Source of the DNA: Paroedura picta
Lineage: Eukaryota; Chordata; Lepidosauria; Squamata; Gekkonidae
Length of the DNA stretch: 64,000 nucleotides
Assembly (NCBI RefSeq): GCF_049243985.1
Contig: NC_135371.1
Coordinates: 2,071,501-2,135,500 of the forward strand
Reading direction: 5' to 3'
Part shown: positions 38,340-47,991 of the stretch, piece after piece
Position numbering within the stretch: the first letter of the stretch is position 1
Layout of the letters: each line of letters opens with the position of its first letter
The notes under the pieces: generated by a model
What the model saw: the letters and a program-made list of their open reading frames with translations, nothing else
What the model was told of the DNA's origin: nothing
The model's database searches: none
Program-made: the position numbers and the translations under genes

Positions 38340-38790
38340 TTACTCCATGAAGATCTCCACACTGCCTTTCTAAGCCAGATGTTATTTGTTGCTGGCCTGA
38401 GTTCAAGTAAAGCAGTACAGGGACGGTTTCATGCAGCATATTTCCTTCTCTTAATGAGCCATCACCCATTCATATAAAGCTGCTGCTTCCTCCCTCTTTT
38501 TCGCTGCACGATCGTCCTCGGTGTGCCTTGAAATGTTTAAACAGAGCGCTATAGCACTAAACCAACGTGGCAGTGAAGTGCTATAGCAGGGCCATCGGGA
38601 TGCCTCGACGCCAGTGACTCAGTGGAGTCAACTTGGAACGTTCCCCAAAAACGGTCCACAGACGATGGAGTGTAAAAATAGGGCAGTGGAGGTGAGGGGG
38701 AAGCTAGGAAATGCTGTGGACATTTTAAGCAGCACGTTCCAGTGATCAGAAGTGCGTGGAAGGGGTAGGAAATGGAAGAGAGCCATTTCT
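38340..38790. repeat. Unclassified 'ctatagcactaaa' repeat
   Basis: Longest copy of this family: 'gatgttatttgttgctggcc', 'gcagcatatttccttctc', 'gagcgctatagcactaaacc' and 'gctgtggacattttaagcag'. Shared order of motifs with 6240-6650 supports one family. Confidence 0.55.
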
Positions 38791-38844
38791 AAAAACAAGG
38801 GACAGGCACCCCTGACCCCCTCCCAAAGTGTCAGCAGGTGCTCA

Positions 38845-39020
38845 GGTTGCCAGCCTCCAGGTGGGGCCTGGAGATTCTCTGTGATCACAACTGATTGCCA
38901 GGCAATAAGAGGCCGGGCCTCCTAGAGCCAATGACCCTGCGGCGTCCCATCCGTGCAGGCCCCGGGCTCCACCCCTCCCCCAATCTCCAGGAATCTCCCG
39001 GCCCGAGTTGGCATCCTGGA
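38845..39020 (+). repeat. Family-3 interspersed repeat
   Basis: 'gttgccagcctccaggtggg' to 'caatctccaggaatctcccg' and 'gttggcatcctgg'. Confidence 0.55.
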
Positions 39021-39059
39021 AAGGTTACTAGTTTAGGCGCTCCATTTCCCACTTACGCA

Positions 39060-39300
39060 GCAGGGAGGAGCCAGCGCAGGTGAGGGCTGCTGGGGAGTTG
39101 CCTGAGGGAGAGGAGGCCTCCCTGGTCCTCCCCGCGGATCAGCCGGCGGCACCCCGAGGGTTAAAACCAGCGAGTGCGCAGGCCTAGAGCGGCGGCCCGG
39201 TGCCAGGTTGGGGAGGGCTCCGGTGAGGAGAGCCGGGCAGGGCAGGGCAGGGCGGAGCCCAGGAGCGCCGCGGGCAGGACAGGTGAGCTTGCAGGGAGGG
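39060..39300 (+). promoter_or_regulatory. CpG-rich block and probable gene E first exon
   Basis: CpG-dense ('ctagagcggcggcccggtg', 'ggagcgccgcgggcagg') with a strong donor 'gcaggacag|gtgagc' after 39282. The gene E SCAN exon acceptor is at about 39731, so a 5' UTR exon here with a 450-bp intron is plausible. Confidence 0.55.
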
Positions 39301-39731
39301 GGGGGGGTCGGGGGGTTGCATTGGCCAGGGAAGGGGGGGGGCAGAGAGACACGCCCCCCCATGATGCCCGAGGAAATAATATTATTGAAATAGGATGGGT
39401 TTTTATGGCATGGAAACAAGGGCACTGGATGCACGCAGAGGAGAACGAAGGCTGTGCGGAAGAAGGAGCGGCAGAGCAGGTTGCCACCTCCCGCTGGGAA
39501 AATTCCTGGAGATTGGGGAGGGAGGCTTTTGGTGCTCTCAGAGAGCTCGCTGGACCTGAATGCCGGAGGCCCCCCACCCTCCTGAGCTGCTGTTCCCCCC
39601 GGGTATCTGTGTGCCTAGCACCCACTTGTCACTCTGGGGAAACGCCATAACCTCCCCCCCCAAAGGTTGGCAACCCCAGGCCGGCTGTTGACTTGTCCTC
39701 TCCAATTCTTCCCTCTGTTTTTGTCCCCTAG

Positions 39732-40516
39732 GCAGACGACGCTCGACACAGCCGGTTCGGTTCCCAGGAACCCTCTTGCGTTGGTGAGGACGCCCCCGGA
39801 TGAAAATGGAGGAGCCAGATGCCCCCGGCCCCGTTTCGGGATCTGAAGGGAGGCGGAAAGGCCCGTGGGCCGCCCGTGGGGAAAGAGCCCAGGAGTTTGG
39901 GCCCAGGGCACCAGGCGAGGCGGTCAAGCGGGAGACGGGTGCAGGGATGCTCTGGGAAGCCCAGTGGCAGGAGTTCTTGAGGACTGCAGAGTCGCTTCCT
40001 GCAGAGACCTGGCCTGAGAAGCCCTCCCTGTGGGACGACGCCCAGGCCTTCCTGGCCTCCTTCGAACAAGTGGCCGAAGCCTGTCGTTGGCCCCAGGAAG
40101 AGTGGGTGGCCCGACTCCTGCCGGCCCTCCGGGGAGAGGCCGCCCAGACCTTCAGCAAGCTCCAGGCCAGGGACAGAGAGGACTATGGGAAAGTGAAGGC
40201 AGCCATCTTGCAAGGGGACGCCACAAGGAGGGAGAAGATTCGCCAGCACTTCCGGCAGTTCTGCTACGAGGAGGCCGAGGGGCCCCGAGGGACGTACGGT
40301 CACCTCCGGGAGCTCTGCTTTCGGTGGCTGAAGGTGGAGAGGCACACCAAGGAGCAGATCCTGGAGCTGTTGATCCTGGAACAGTTCCTGACCGTCCTGC
40401 CTCCGGAAATCCAGGCCTGGGTGAGGGACTGTGGCCCGGAGACCTGCTCCCAGGCGGTGGCCCTGGCTGAGGACTTCCTCCAGAGGCAGCAGGAGGCCCT
40501 GGAGCAGGAAGACCAG
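39732..40516 (+). CDS. Gene E extended SCAN exon
   Basis: Acceptor 'tttgtcccctag' at 39731; donor 'gaccag|gtgaga' after 40516, phase 0. ATG at 39800 begins [10 protein letters not shown]; 239 residues. Segments: [50 protein letters not shown] and [15 protein letters not shown]. Confidence 0.92.
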
Positions 40517-42576
40517 GTGAGACCCACTCGGTGTCTGGTCGGCTTTGGGCCAGTGGCTTGCCGTTGACTTAGCCTACCTCACAGGGTTGTTGTGAGCATG
40601 ATATTCTGGCCTCTCTGCCAAGCCTCACCATCTTTAACTTCAGTACCCCCCTCCACTGGGAAAATTAGAGTGAATTTGAACGAATTTGGATGTAGAGCGT
40701 TTTAGGCTAGAGCAGGGCTAGTCAAAGTGCAGCCCTCCAGACGTCCATGGACTACAAATCCCATGAGCCCCTGCCAGCGACCACTGGCAGGGGCTCATGG
40801 GATTTGTAGTCCATGGACATCTGGAGGGCCGCACTTTGACTAGCCCTGGGCTAGAGGGTGGAATTGATTTGTTCCATGTTTGGAAATACTTAACTTGGTG
40901 TCGTGGTTAAGAATGGCTGCCTCTAAGCTGGAGAGTCAGGTTTGAGTCCCCGCTTCTCCACATGCAGTTCCCTCAATGCTGTTTGTGCAGAGCAGCTCTC
41001 CCAGAGCTCTCTCGGCCCCATTTACCTCACAGGATGTCTGTTGTGGAGAGAAGGGAAGGCGATGGTTAGCCGCTTTGAGACTCCTTAGACCAGGGGTAGT
41101 CAAACTGCGGCCCTCCAGATGTCCATGGACTACAATTCCCAGGAGCCCCTGCCAGCAAACGCTGGCAGGGGCTCATGGGAATTGCAGTCCATGGACATCT
41201 GGAGGGCCGCAGTTTGGTTACCCCTGCCTTAGAGGATAGTAGAAAGCAGGGTACAAAACCCTTCTCTTTTAATTTTAATTGTATTAGTCTAAACATTTTA
41301 ATGCCACTTTTCTGCCCGGTCAGGGTCCCCTCAGGTAGGGGTAGGCTCTCTAGCATTATACTCCACTGAGGTACCTTCGTGCCCCAAACCCCACCCTCCT
41401 CAAGTCCCACCTCTATAATCACCAGGCATTTCCCGTCCTCCCACCCTTGGTAGTAACACTGCTCAATCTAGGGTGGGGGCAGGGCCCGGCCCTTTGACCC
41501 CCCCCCTCCTTTTCCAGCTGCTCCCTGAAAGGCTCCCTCTCGGTTCTTGCAGGTGGCATTTGAGAAAGTCTCTGTGAGTTACTCTGCAATGGGCCAGGAT
41601 CCGTGTGCCATTGAGCAGTGCCAGGTGCACACAGAACCCAAGCAGGAGAGTGCTGGCGAATCCGACCTGCAAGGTAAGGAGGAAGGCTCCTTTTGGCCAA
41701 AGACCTGGGATGCTGCAAAACCCGGGCGTGGCATCCAACTCCTTTTTGGGTTTTTTTTACCGAAATTCCTTTTGCATGGAATGGGGAAAACTGAACTGCC
41801 GGCATATGGTTTTGAAGATTGGGGGAGGGTGGGTTATATGAATTTATAGGGGGGAAAGAGGCATTTAAACTGAGAGCCAGCTTGGTGTGGTGGTTAGGAG
41901 TGCGGACTTCTAAACTGGCGAGCTGGGTTCGATTCTGCTCTCCTCCACATGCAAACTGCTGGGTGGCCTTGGGCTCGCCATGGCACTGATAAAGCTGTTC
42001 TGACCGAGCAGTAAAATCAGGGCTCTCTCAGTCTCACCCACCCCACAGGGTGTCTGTTGTGGGGAGAGGAATGGGAAGGCGATTGTAAGCTGCTTTGAGC
42101 CTCCTTCGGATAGGGAAAAGCGGCATATAAGAACCAACCCTTATTCTTCTTCTAAAAATATAATCACAGCGTAACTGATAAGTCTGACCAACCCAACAAC
42201 ATTTGCTGGTCCCCCCCCCCTCCATGACCTGAAACAGCCTGACCTCCCTGGGGGACTTGGCTAAGTTATTCTTCTGTTTGAAGTTCTGTTAGAGTACTGC
42301 TGATAAGTTATTTTATGACTGGGTAGTCAAACTGCGGCCCTCCAGATGTCCATGGACTACAATTCCCAAGAGCCCCCTGCCAGCGAATGCTGGCAGGGGG
42401 CTCTCGGGAATTGTAGTCCATGGACATCTGGAGAGCCACAGTTTGACTACCCCTGGTTTAGACTGTTCTATGTATTACCCCTGCAATGTTTTCTGTGAAT
42501 CGCCCTGAGCCACATGGAGGGCGGTCTAAAAATCTGTCATAGATAAAATCAGAAGTCTCTTTTTTATGTATTCTTT

Positions 42577-42607
<31 letters not shown>

Positions 42608-43879
42608 TCCCTATTGTCTCTTTTATATTATGTTTTAAAATCTTCAATAAAATTATTGTTTAAAAATCAACATAATTTAAAACTGCCAATAGGTAGGGAA
42701 AAAAACAAACTAACTGAACTAATTAAATACCATCCCAAATAAGACCCTCCTTGGACTCCGACAGATTGAGAGCCTGGGACCTCCGTCGGGAGGTAGTTCC
42801 ATAATTGTGGGGCTGCCACCGAAAAGCCCGTGTCGTTTACAAGTGGCTCAACCCAGCCTCTGATGCGTCTTCTCCATTTTCTACCAGCAGGTGGCACAAG
42901 GGAGAGCGAGAATGAGGGAGACCAATTTGGGGCCTCCTTGGAGGAAGGACAACACAAAGAGCTGAAAGAGAACTTTTGGGATCCGGAGGGACAGATGAAG
43001 CGAGAGGGAAACCACGTGAAGATGATGAGGGATGAATCCAGCCCTGGTCAAGGCGGGGGCTTCCGGGAACTGCCCCCACGAGAAAACCGAGTGGCCAAAA
43101 GGAAGAGCGGGCGCTCAGAAGCTCACTGGGGACTCTACCTAGAACAGAATAGCGCAGAGTTTGCTCATTCCTTCGCTGGGGGAAGAAACGTCACTGAATG
43201 TGAACGGGACCCTGCAGGGGAGAAACCCTACGTGTGCATGGAGTGTGGAAAGAGCTTTTCCCAGAGCACAACGCTCATTTCCCACAAGAGAATCCACACA
43301 GGGGAGAGGCTCTTCAAATGCTCGGAGGGCAGCGCCGGCTTCATCCAGCACTCGGCCCCGGGAGCGCACATGGGGGAGAAGCCGTTCAGATGCTCGGAGT
43401 GCGGGAAGGGCTTCTGCCAGAGCTCCCAGCTGGTCCGACACCGGAGAACCCACACGGCAGAGAGGCCGTACAGCTGCTCGGACTGCAGCAAGCGCTTCGG
43501 TCACAAGTCGAGCCTGAATAAGCACGAGAGGATCCACACGGGGGAAAAGCCCTACACGTGCCGGGAGTGCGGGAAGAGCTTCTGCCAGAGCACGCACCTG
43601 ACGGCCCACCAAAGAATCCACACCGGGGAGAAACCTTACCAGTGCCCTCACTGCAGCAAGACCTTTGGGAACCAGTCGGGCCTCATTAAGCACCAGCGAA
43701 TCCACACGGGGCAGAAGCCGTACACCTGCTCTGTGTGCGGGAAGAGCTTCAGCCAAAGCACACACCTGATCAGACACACCCGAATCCACACGGGGGGAGG
43801 GGGGGGCCTTCCCTCCAGGAAGTCCCATACAGTGAGGCCCTTCTCTGAGCGAGCCCCAGAAGCTGGTTTGACGAGATAA
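39800..43879 (+). CDS. Gene E: extended-SCAN zinc-finger protein
   Basis: Three coding exons: 39800-40516, 41553-41673 and 42888-43879. Phases 0 and 1; 1830 nt give 609 residues (608 if the second of two tandem acceptors is used). VKRE at residues 42-45, capsid-like extension, SCAN core, decayed KRAB-like exon, then six complete fingers and one decayed finger. The last 221 bp of its SCAN exon are nearly identical to gene F although the upstream halves differ. Introns contain four MITE and SINE insertions, one nested. Nuclear DNA-binding factor by family; target unknown. Confidence 0.86.
40713..40848. mobile_element. hAT-like palindromic MITE, copy 4
   Basis: CAGGGCTAGTCAAAGTG palindrome with perfect 8-bp flanks GGCTAGAG (40705-40712 and 40849-40856). 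Intron of gene E. Confidence 0.93.
40890..41275 (+). repeat. SINE family 1 split by a MITE
   Basis: The head 'ggtgtcgtggttaagaatgg' and body run to 'ttgagactccttagac'. The tail 'agaggatagtagaaagcagg' resumes after 41226. The gap is exactly the MITE at 41091-41226, so the SINE is older than the MITE. Confidence 0.85.
41091..41226. mobile_element. hAT-like palindromic MITE, copy 5 (nested)
   Basis: Inserted in a family-1 SINE. Flanks CCTTAGAC (41083-41090) and CCTTAGAG (41227-41234) match at 7 of 8. Confidence 0.92.
41553..41673 (+). CDS. Gene E KRAB-like degenerate exon
   Basis: A 121-bp exon after 'tcggttcttgcag', closing 'aag|gtaagg'; phases 0 and 1. It reads [17 protein letters not shown], then [15 protein letters not shown]. 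The VxFExVSVxx opening matches the start of KRAB A boxes and is the clearest sign of KRAB origin; EEW and MLE are missing. Confidence 0.83.
41873..42150 (+). repeat. SINE family 1, full length
   Basis: Best complete copy: A-box region 'ggtgtggtggttaggagtgc', B box 'ctgggttcgattctgc', body, then 'gcggcatataagaaccaacc' and 'ttattcttcttct'. Good reference for the family. Confidence 0.85.
42319..42455. mobile_element. hAT-like palindromic MITE, copy 6
   Basis: Palindrome with a slightly worn left end ('ctgggtagtcaaactg') and right end 'gtttgactacccctg'. No matching flanks found. Confidence 0.8.
42581..42606 (+). repeat. (TC)n microsatellite
   Basis: Thirteen dinucleotide units, just upstream of 'attgtctcttttatattatg'. 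Confidence 0.95.
42888..43879 (+). CDS. Gene E zinc-finger exon
   Basis: Tandem acceptor 'ctaccagcag' allows starts at 42888 or 42891, both in phase 1. A linker of about 115 residues ([17 protein letters not shown]) precedes fingers at [14 protein letters not shown] and on. Finger 2 reads [18 protein letters not shown], with the second Cys replaced by Gly and the His pair lost. Five more intact fingers end [21 protein letters not shown]. The C-terminal tail is Gly/Ser/Arg-rich, then TAA. Confidence 0.92.
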
Positions 43880-44038
43880 TTTTTTTTTTTGACAGCTATC
43901 TTTCTCTGCAGAGTTCTGTGCTTTTTGTGGTCGTTTTCGGTTGAGTGTGAGCACCAACCATTTCACTCTGTTGTATTACAGCCAAGTGTTGAGTCCAGAG
44001 GCAACTTTAAGGCCAACAGAGTTGCATTCAGGGTATAC

Positions 44039-44177
44039 CTGGAGTGGTCAAACTCTGGCGCTCCAGATGTCAATGGACTGCAGTTACCATGAGCCACTGC
44101 CGATTGGCCATGCTGGCAGGGTCTCATGGTTATTGTAGTCCATGGACATCTGGTGAACCACAGTTTGGCCACACTGG
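44039..44177. mobile_element. hAT-like palindromic MITE, copy 7, diverged
   Basis: 'tggtcaaactctggcgctcc' to 'gtttggccacactgg'. Same layout as other copies but more substitutions, so older or a related subfamily. Confidence 0.7.
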
Positions 44178-45394
44178 ATAAGCTGCCACGTGCACACACA
44201 CTTTGAAAGCTTCTACCACGAATAAAACTTGATTTGGTATGTAAGGTGCCAATTGGATTCATTTTTTTTCCTGCTGCTTCAGTCCCTCTGGAATCTAAGC
44301 ACATTGTATTGTTTTCTGTAAATTGTTCTGGACTTCTTTCTCATTTAGAAAGGTGAGTATAAAACAGACAAGAAAGCCTGATTCTCTGCAAAACCAAATT
44401 TATATTAAAAAAAACCCTTTATTTAAAACATTTAGAAATATTTATTTGAAATGTTTATTACTTGCCTTTCCTGCTTGCAGAACTCAAGGTGGTTTACAGT
44501 ATGCATAAAACATACTGTAAAATAAAACATACTGTAAAACATACTGTATGCATAAAACATTATTTTAAATACACAATAAACTCAACCATTTAAAAATTAG
44601 AGCACTTTTCTCTGTGAAGACTGATCTACCGTAGCTGGTGGTGATTCTTGAAGCTCAGCATTCGTTTTTAAAACCAAATTGACTCCTCTTGTCGGTGACA
44701 GCACAAGACAGGGCCAATCCATCCCCAGAGCTTGAAGCAGAAGAATTCCAGAGCCCTGTAAGCCTGGCAGAGCAAAAGTAAAAGGTTTGTGTGTGTTTTG
44801 TGCCACTTACAAGATTCTGTGTCAGGTGCCACGGTGACCCCTGTTCATTTGGCATGGCACAATGTATTTATGGCAGAGTTACACAAAGGAAGTAATGTAT
44901 AGTAATATAAAAGATGTAACCAAGGACGTACAACAGGTATGGAGACAGATTGGCCAATCCCCCTAAGTACTGATGCCCAAGTTTTCAGTCTAGTCCATTG
45001 CAGCTATGGAGAGTACAAAGAGTTCCATTACATCTCCCTGGAAAGCACGATGTTCACGTTCCTCTAACATACAAAAAACAGTTTGGTGGGTTGGACCACA
45101 ATCACATTCGGGGCCTGGTATTTCGCACCATTGACACGACAGGTCTGCACAAGTTCCAAGGCTCTCCGTTGCACTGGAGCCACAGTGGGGACTGAATCAA
45201 ATTCGAAGTTTTGAGTCTAATCGTTCCATCACAGTCAGAATTATCTGAGTCTCCGAGGTGTTCTCCTGAGGTCTTTCACATCATCGACTACCTGAGGTTG
45301 TTTGTTGGATTTTTTTTGGGGGGGGGAGGGTGATTCAAGGACCTTTTGCATGCGAAGGAGAGGCTGTCTTTCACAGTCTCTGCCTTTCACAGAG
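44178..45394. other. Intergenic, nothing recognised
   Basis: AT-rich first half with a short repeat of 'aaaacatactgta' at 44507-44560. The second half has no exon or RNA that I can support. Confidence 0.4.
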
Positions 45395-45500
45395 CTCGAC
45401 TCTTGGCTTCCCTCATCCTTCAACTGGAGATGCTGGGGCTTGAATCTGAGGTCTGCTGAATGCCAAGCAGAGACTCCACTGCTGAGCTGCAGCCCTTCCG
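45395..45500 (-). repeat. tRNA-derived SINE (family 4)
   Basis: On the - strand: 'ctgcagctcagcagtggag' (A box), 'cctcagattcaagcccc' (B box) and the 'ccagttgaaggatgaggga' body shared with 24735-24840. Confidence 0.6.
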
Positions 45501-45615
45501 ATCTGGCCCCTTCATTGACTACAGGGTGCCTGCTGAAAGGGCTCCTGTTTTGCAGCCTTGCTGCAAAACAGGAGCCCTTTCAGCAGGCACCCTGTAGTCA
45601 ATGAAGGGGCCAGAT
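45501..45615. repeat. Perfect 56-bp-arm palindrome
   Basis: 45501-45556 is the exact reverse complement of 45560-45615, with only 'ctt' between. It is not related to the hAT-like MITEs, and I see no other copy in the window. Confidence 0.97.
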
Positions 45616-46329
45616 TCCACTTTGAGGATAGAAAAGGTAGACAAGATCCCACTGCAGTCCTAACAGAGCTGTTATTTGGGAGCCTGACATCCCTCAGGGC
45701 AATCAGATCCATGAGTCCCCATGGGTGTGGTGCTGCCTTTTGCTGGGCGCTCACTCAGGCTTCTGAATTTGGGTTCACGCTGCAGAAATGGGAATGTTCA
45801 AAACCCCATCCGTGTAATCGCCAGGAGATAGAGGGATGGGAACCAAAGATTTCAGGACAAAGGTGCTCATTTGGTCCACGGCTCTAACTACCAAAAAGAA
45901 GTAGTGGAGTAGAGGCACCACCCAGTGAGACTAAACCAACACATGCATACCCCCAGGGCTTAACACAGATACTGGGTTCTCATCTCACTACACATGCTCA
46001 ATTCTTGCTTATAACCAAGGGGATCTCCAGGTCCCATCTGGCATCTGGCATCCCTATTTCCACGGCAGAAGAACTTCCCCTTTCCAAATGCAACCATCGC
46101 TCCTGGCTGAAGGGTCCAGAAGCGTGATTAACCATATTAGTGAAGGCAGGGGAGGACTCGAGAAACACGAACATATTGGCATATTTTATTCTACTGATTA
46201 AAAACATTTATTAGCACTCCAGAAATCAATTTAAAAGCCATGAATCCGGATAATAACTTAAGACTGCCAACAGGTAGAAAACCCTGAACTAATCAGACAC
46301 CGTCCGGAATAACACCTGAACATGCAGCA
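45616..46329. other. Intergenic, nothing recognised
   Basis: No coding or RNA feature supported; a piece near 46015-46060 looks like family 3 ('ggtcccatctggcatctggc'). Confidence 0.35.
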
Positions 46330-46643
46330 GCGGTTTGGAAAGAGTTAAGTCGACCGAGCGCCGCTTCCTAGAGAGGACGGTCTTTGCCTTGGGAGAAGAG
46401 GCGCTCCCGCAGGGAGGGGGTGCATCCTCCAGGAAGGGGAGGGGGCAGGCCCGGAGGAGCAGGAAATTTGGGTAAGGGGCTCTCTCTTCTCCCCCCTCCC
46501 CCCAAGCCTCTGCTGTGGGCCAGGCTTTGGGGCCGCCTTCCAGCTCAAGCCAAGGGAGAGGGAAAGGGATTTGCAAGACCCCCCCACCCCCACCCCCTCT
46601 TTTGTCTTTGTTCCAGGAGATGAAGGGTGCAGTTCCCTTTGCG
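46330..46643 (+). promoter_or_regulatory. Moderately CpG-rich block upstream of gene F
   Basis: CpG clusters near 46345-46445. A candidate mini-exon 46617-46643 lies between 'gtctttgttccag' and 'ttgcg|gtgagt'. It may contain the gene F promoter and a 5' UTR exon. Weak evidence. Confidence 0.35.
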
Positions 46644-46671
46644 GTGAGTGGGGAGACTTTGTCACTGGGGG

Positions 46672-46885
46672 GATAGGGATGCCAGCCTCCAGGTGGGACC
46701 TGGAGATCTCCAGGTGACAGAGGTCAGTTCCCCTGGAGAAAAGGGCTGGTGGGGAGGATGGACTGAGGGATGCCAGCCTCCAGGTGAGCCCTGGAGATCT
46801 CCCGGAATTACAGCTCCTCTCCAGACTAAGGAGATCAGCTCCCCTGGAGGAAAGGGCTGCTTGGGAGGGTGGAGGGAGTGATGCC
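46672..46885 (+). repeat. Two tandem family-3 repeats
   Basis: Two copies start 'gggatgccagcctccaggtg' at about 46677 and 46767. The first is internally shortened. Confidence 0.6.
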
Positions 46886-46889
46886 AAGT

Positions 46890-47065
46890 CTACCAATGGC
46901 TACTAGCCATGGTGGCCAAGGGGACCCTCCACATTCAGAGGCATCAGAGGAAGGCCTCGGCCTCTATACCATGTTGCTGGCCCTGCAGAGGACCTGGCTG
47001 GCCCCTGGGTGAGACAGGATGAACCCTCGGTCTGATCCAGCATGGTTCTCTGTTGTGTTCTTATG
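46890..47065 (+). repeat. LINE-like 3' fragment
   Basis: 'ctgatccagcatggttctct' and 'ttgtgttcttatgctc' occur in a common sauropsid LINE tail; related text at 50640-50715 ('atggtccatcc' type). Confidence 0.45.
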
Positions 47066-47103
47066 CTCGTAATAAAACTAAGTTTCTGTCTCCTTTTCTC
47101 CAG

Positions 47104-47991
47104 GTGGAAAAGATCAAGTCTGAATTGTGGTGAATTCTTCCTAGAGTTTTCCATCGTGTGAGTTGGCCTTTGTGATTGCCTCCAAGAATGAAAATGGAGG
47201 AGCAGGGCCCCACAGGCTGCGCAAGAGAGGAGGCATCAGGGGGGATCGCCTGTCGGGCCCTCCCAGCTCGTGTGGGTCACAATCCTAGGATGGACTTGAA
47301 GGGGAGAAGTCATGTCTCTGGAGCAGCGCCATTAGGGAGCAATGACGGGTATCTGGCGTCAGTGAATCTGTATCAGGTGAAGGAGGAAGCTGACAGGGAA
47401 GGTCTCGCCTTGCGCTGGGAAGACCAGTGGCAAGAGTTCCTGAGAACCGTAGAGTCACCTCCGTCAGGGCGGGAAATCCCAGAGCTCCCGCCAGAACCTG
47501 CCCCCTGGGACGATGCAAGGCCCTTTCTGGCCTCCTTCGAGCAAGTGGCTGCAGCCTGTCGCTGGCCCCACGATCAGTGGGTCTCTCGTCTCCTGCCAGC
47601 CCTCAGCGGGGAAGCCAAGCAGGCTTATGTTAGGCTGGAGGCCAGAGACAGAGAGGATTATGGGAAGGTGAAGGCAGCCATCTTGCAAGGGGACACCATG
47701 AGCAGGGAGAAGGTTCGCCAGCACTTCCGGCAGTTCTGCTACCAGGAGGCCGAGGGCCCGCGGGGGGCTCACAGCCGGCTCCGGGAGCTCTGCTTTCGGT
47801 GGCTGAAGGTGGAGAGGCACTCCAAGGAGCAGATCCTGGAGCTGTTGATCCTGGAACAGTTCCTGACCGTCCTGCCTCCGGAAATCCAGGCCTGGGTGAG
47901 GGACTGTGGCCCGGAGACCTGCTCCCAGGCGGTGGCCCTGGCTGAGGACTTCCTCCAGAGGCAGCAGGAGGCCCTGGAGCAGGAAGACCAG
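47104..47991 (+). CDS. Gene F extended SCAN exon
   Basis: Acceptor 'ccttttctccag' at 47103; donor 'gaccag|gtgaga' after 47991, phase 0. ATG at 47188 (second at 47194) gives 268 residues. Segments: [56 protein letters not shown] and [15 protein letters not shown]. Confidence 0.92.

Noticed and set aside
45302-45754. Two nearly identical short proteins on opposite strands
   Set aside because: Both are translations of the same perfect palindrome at 45501-45615, not two genes.
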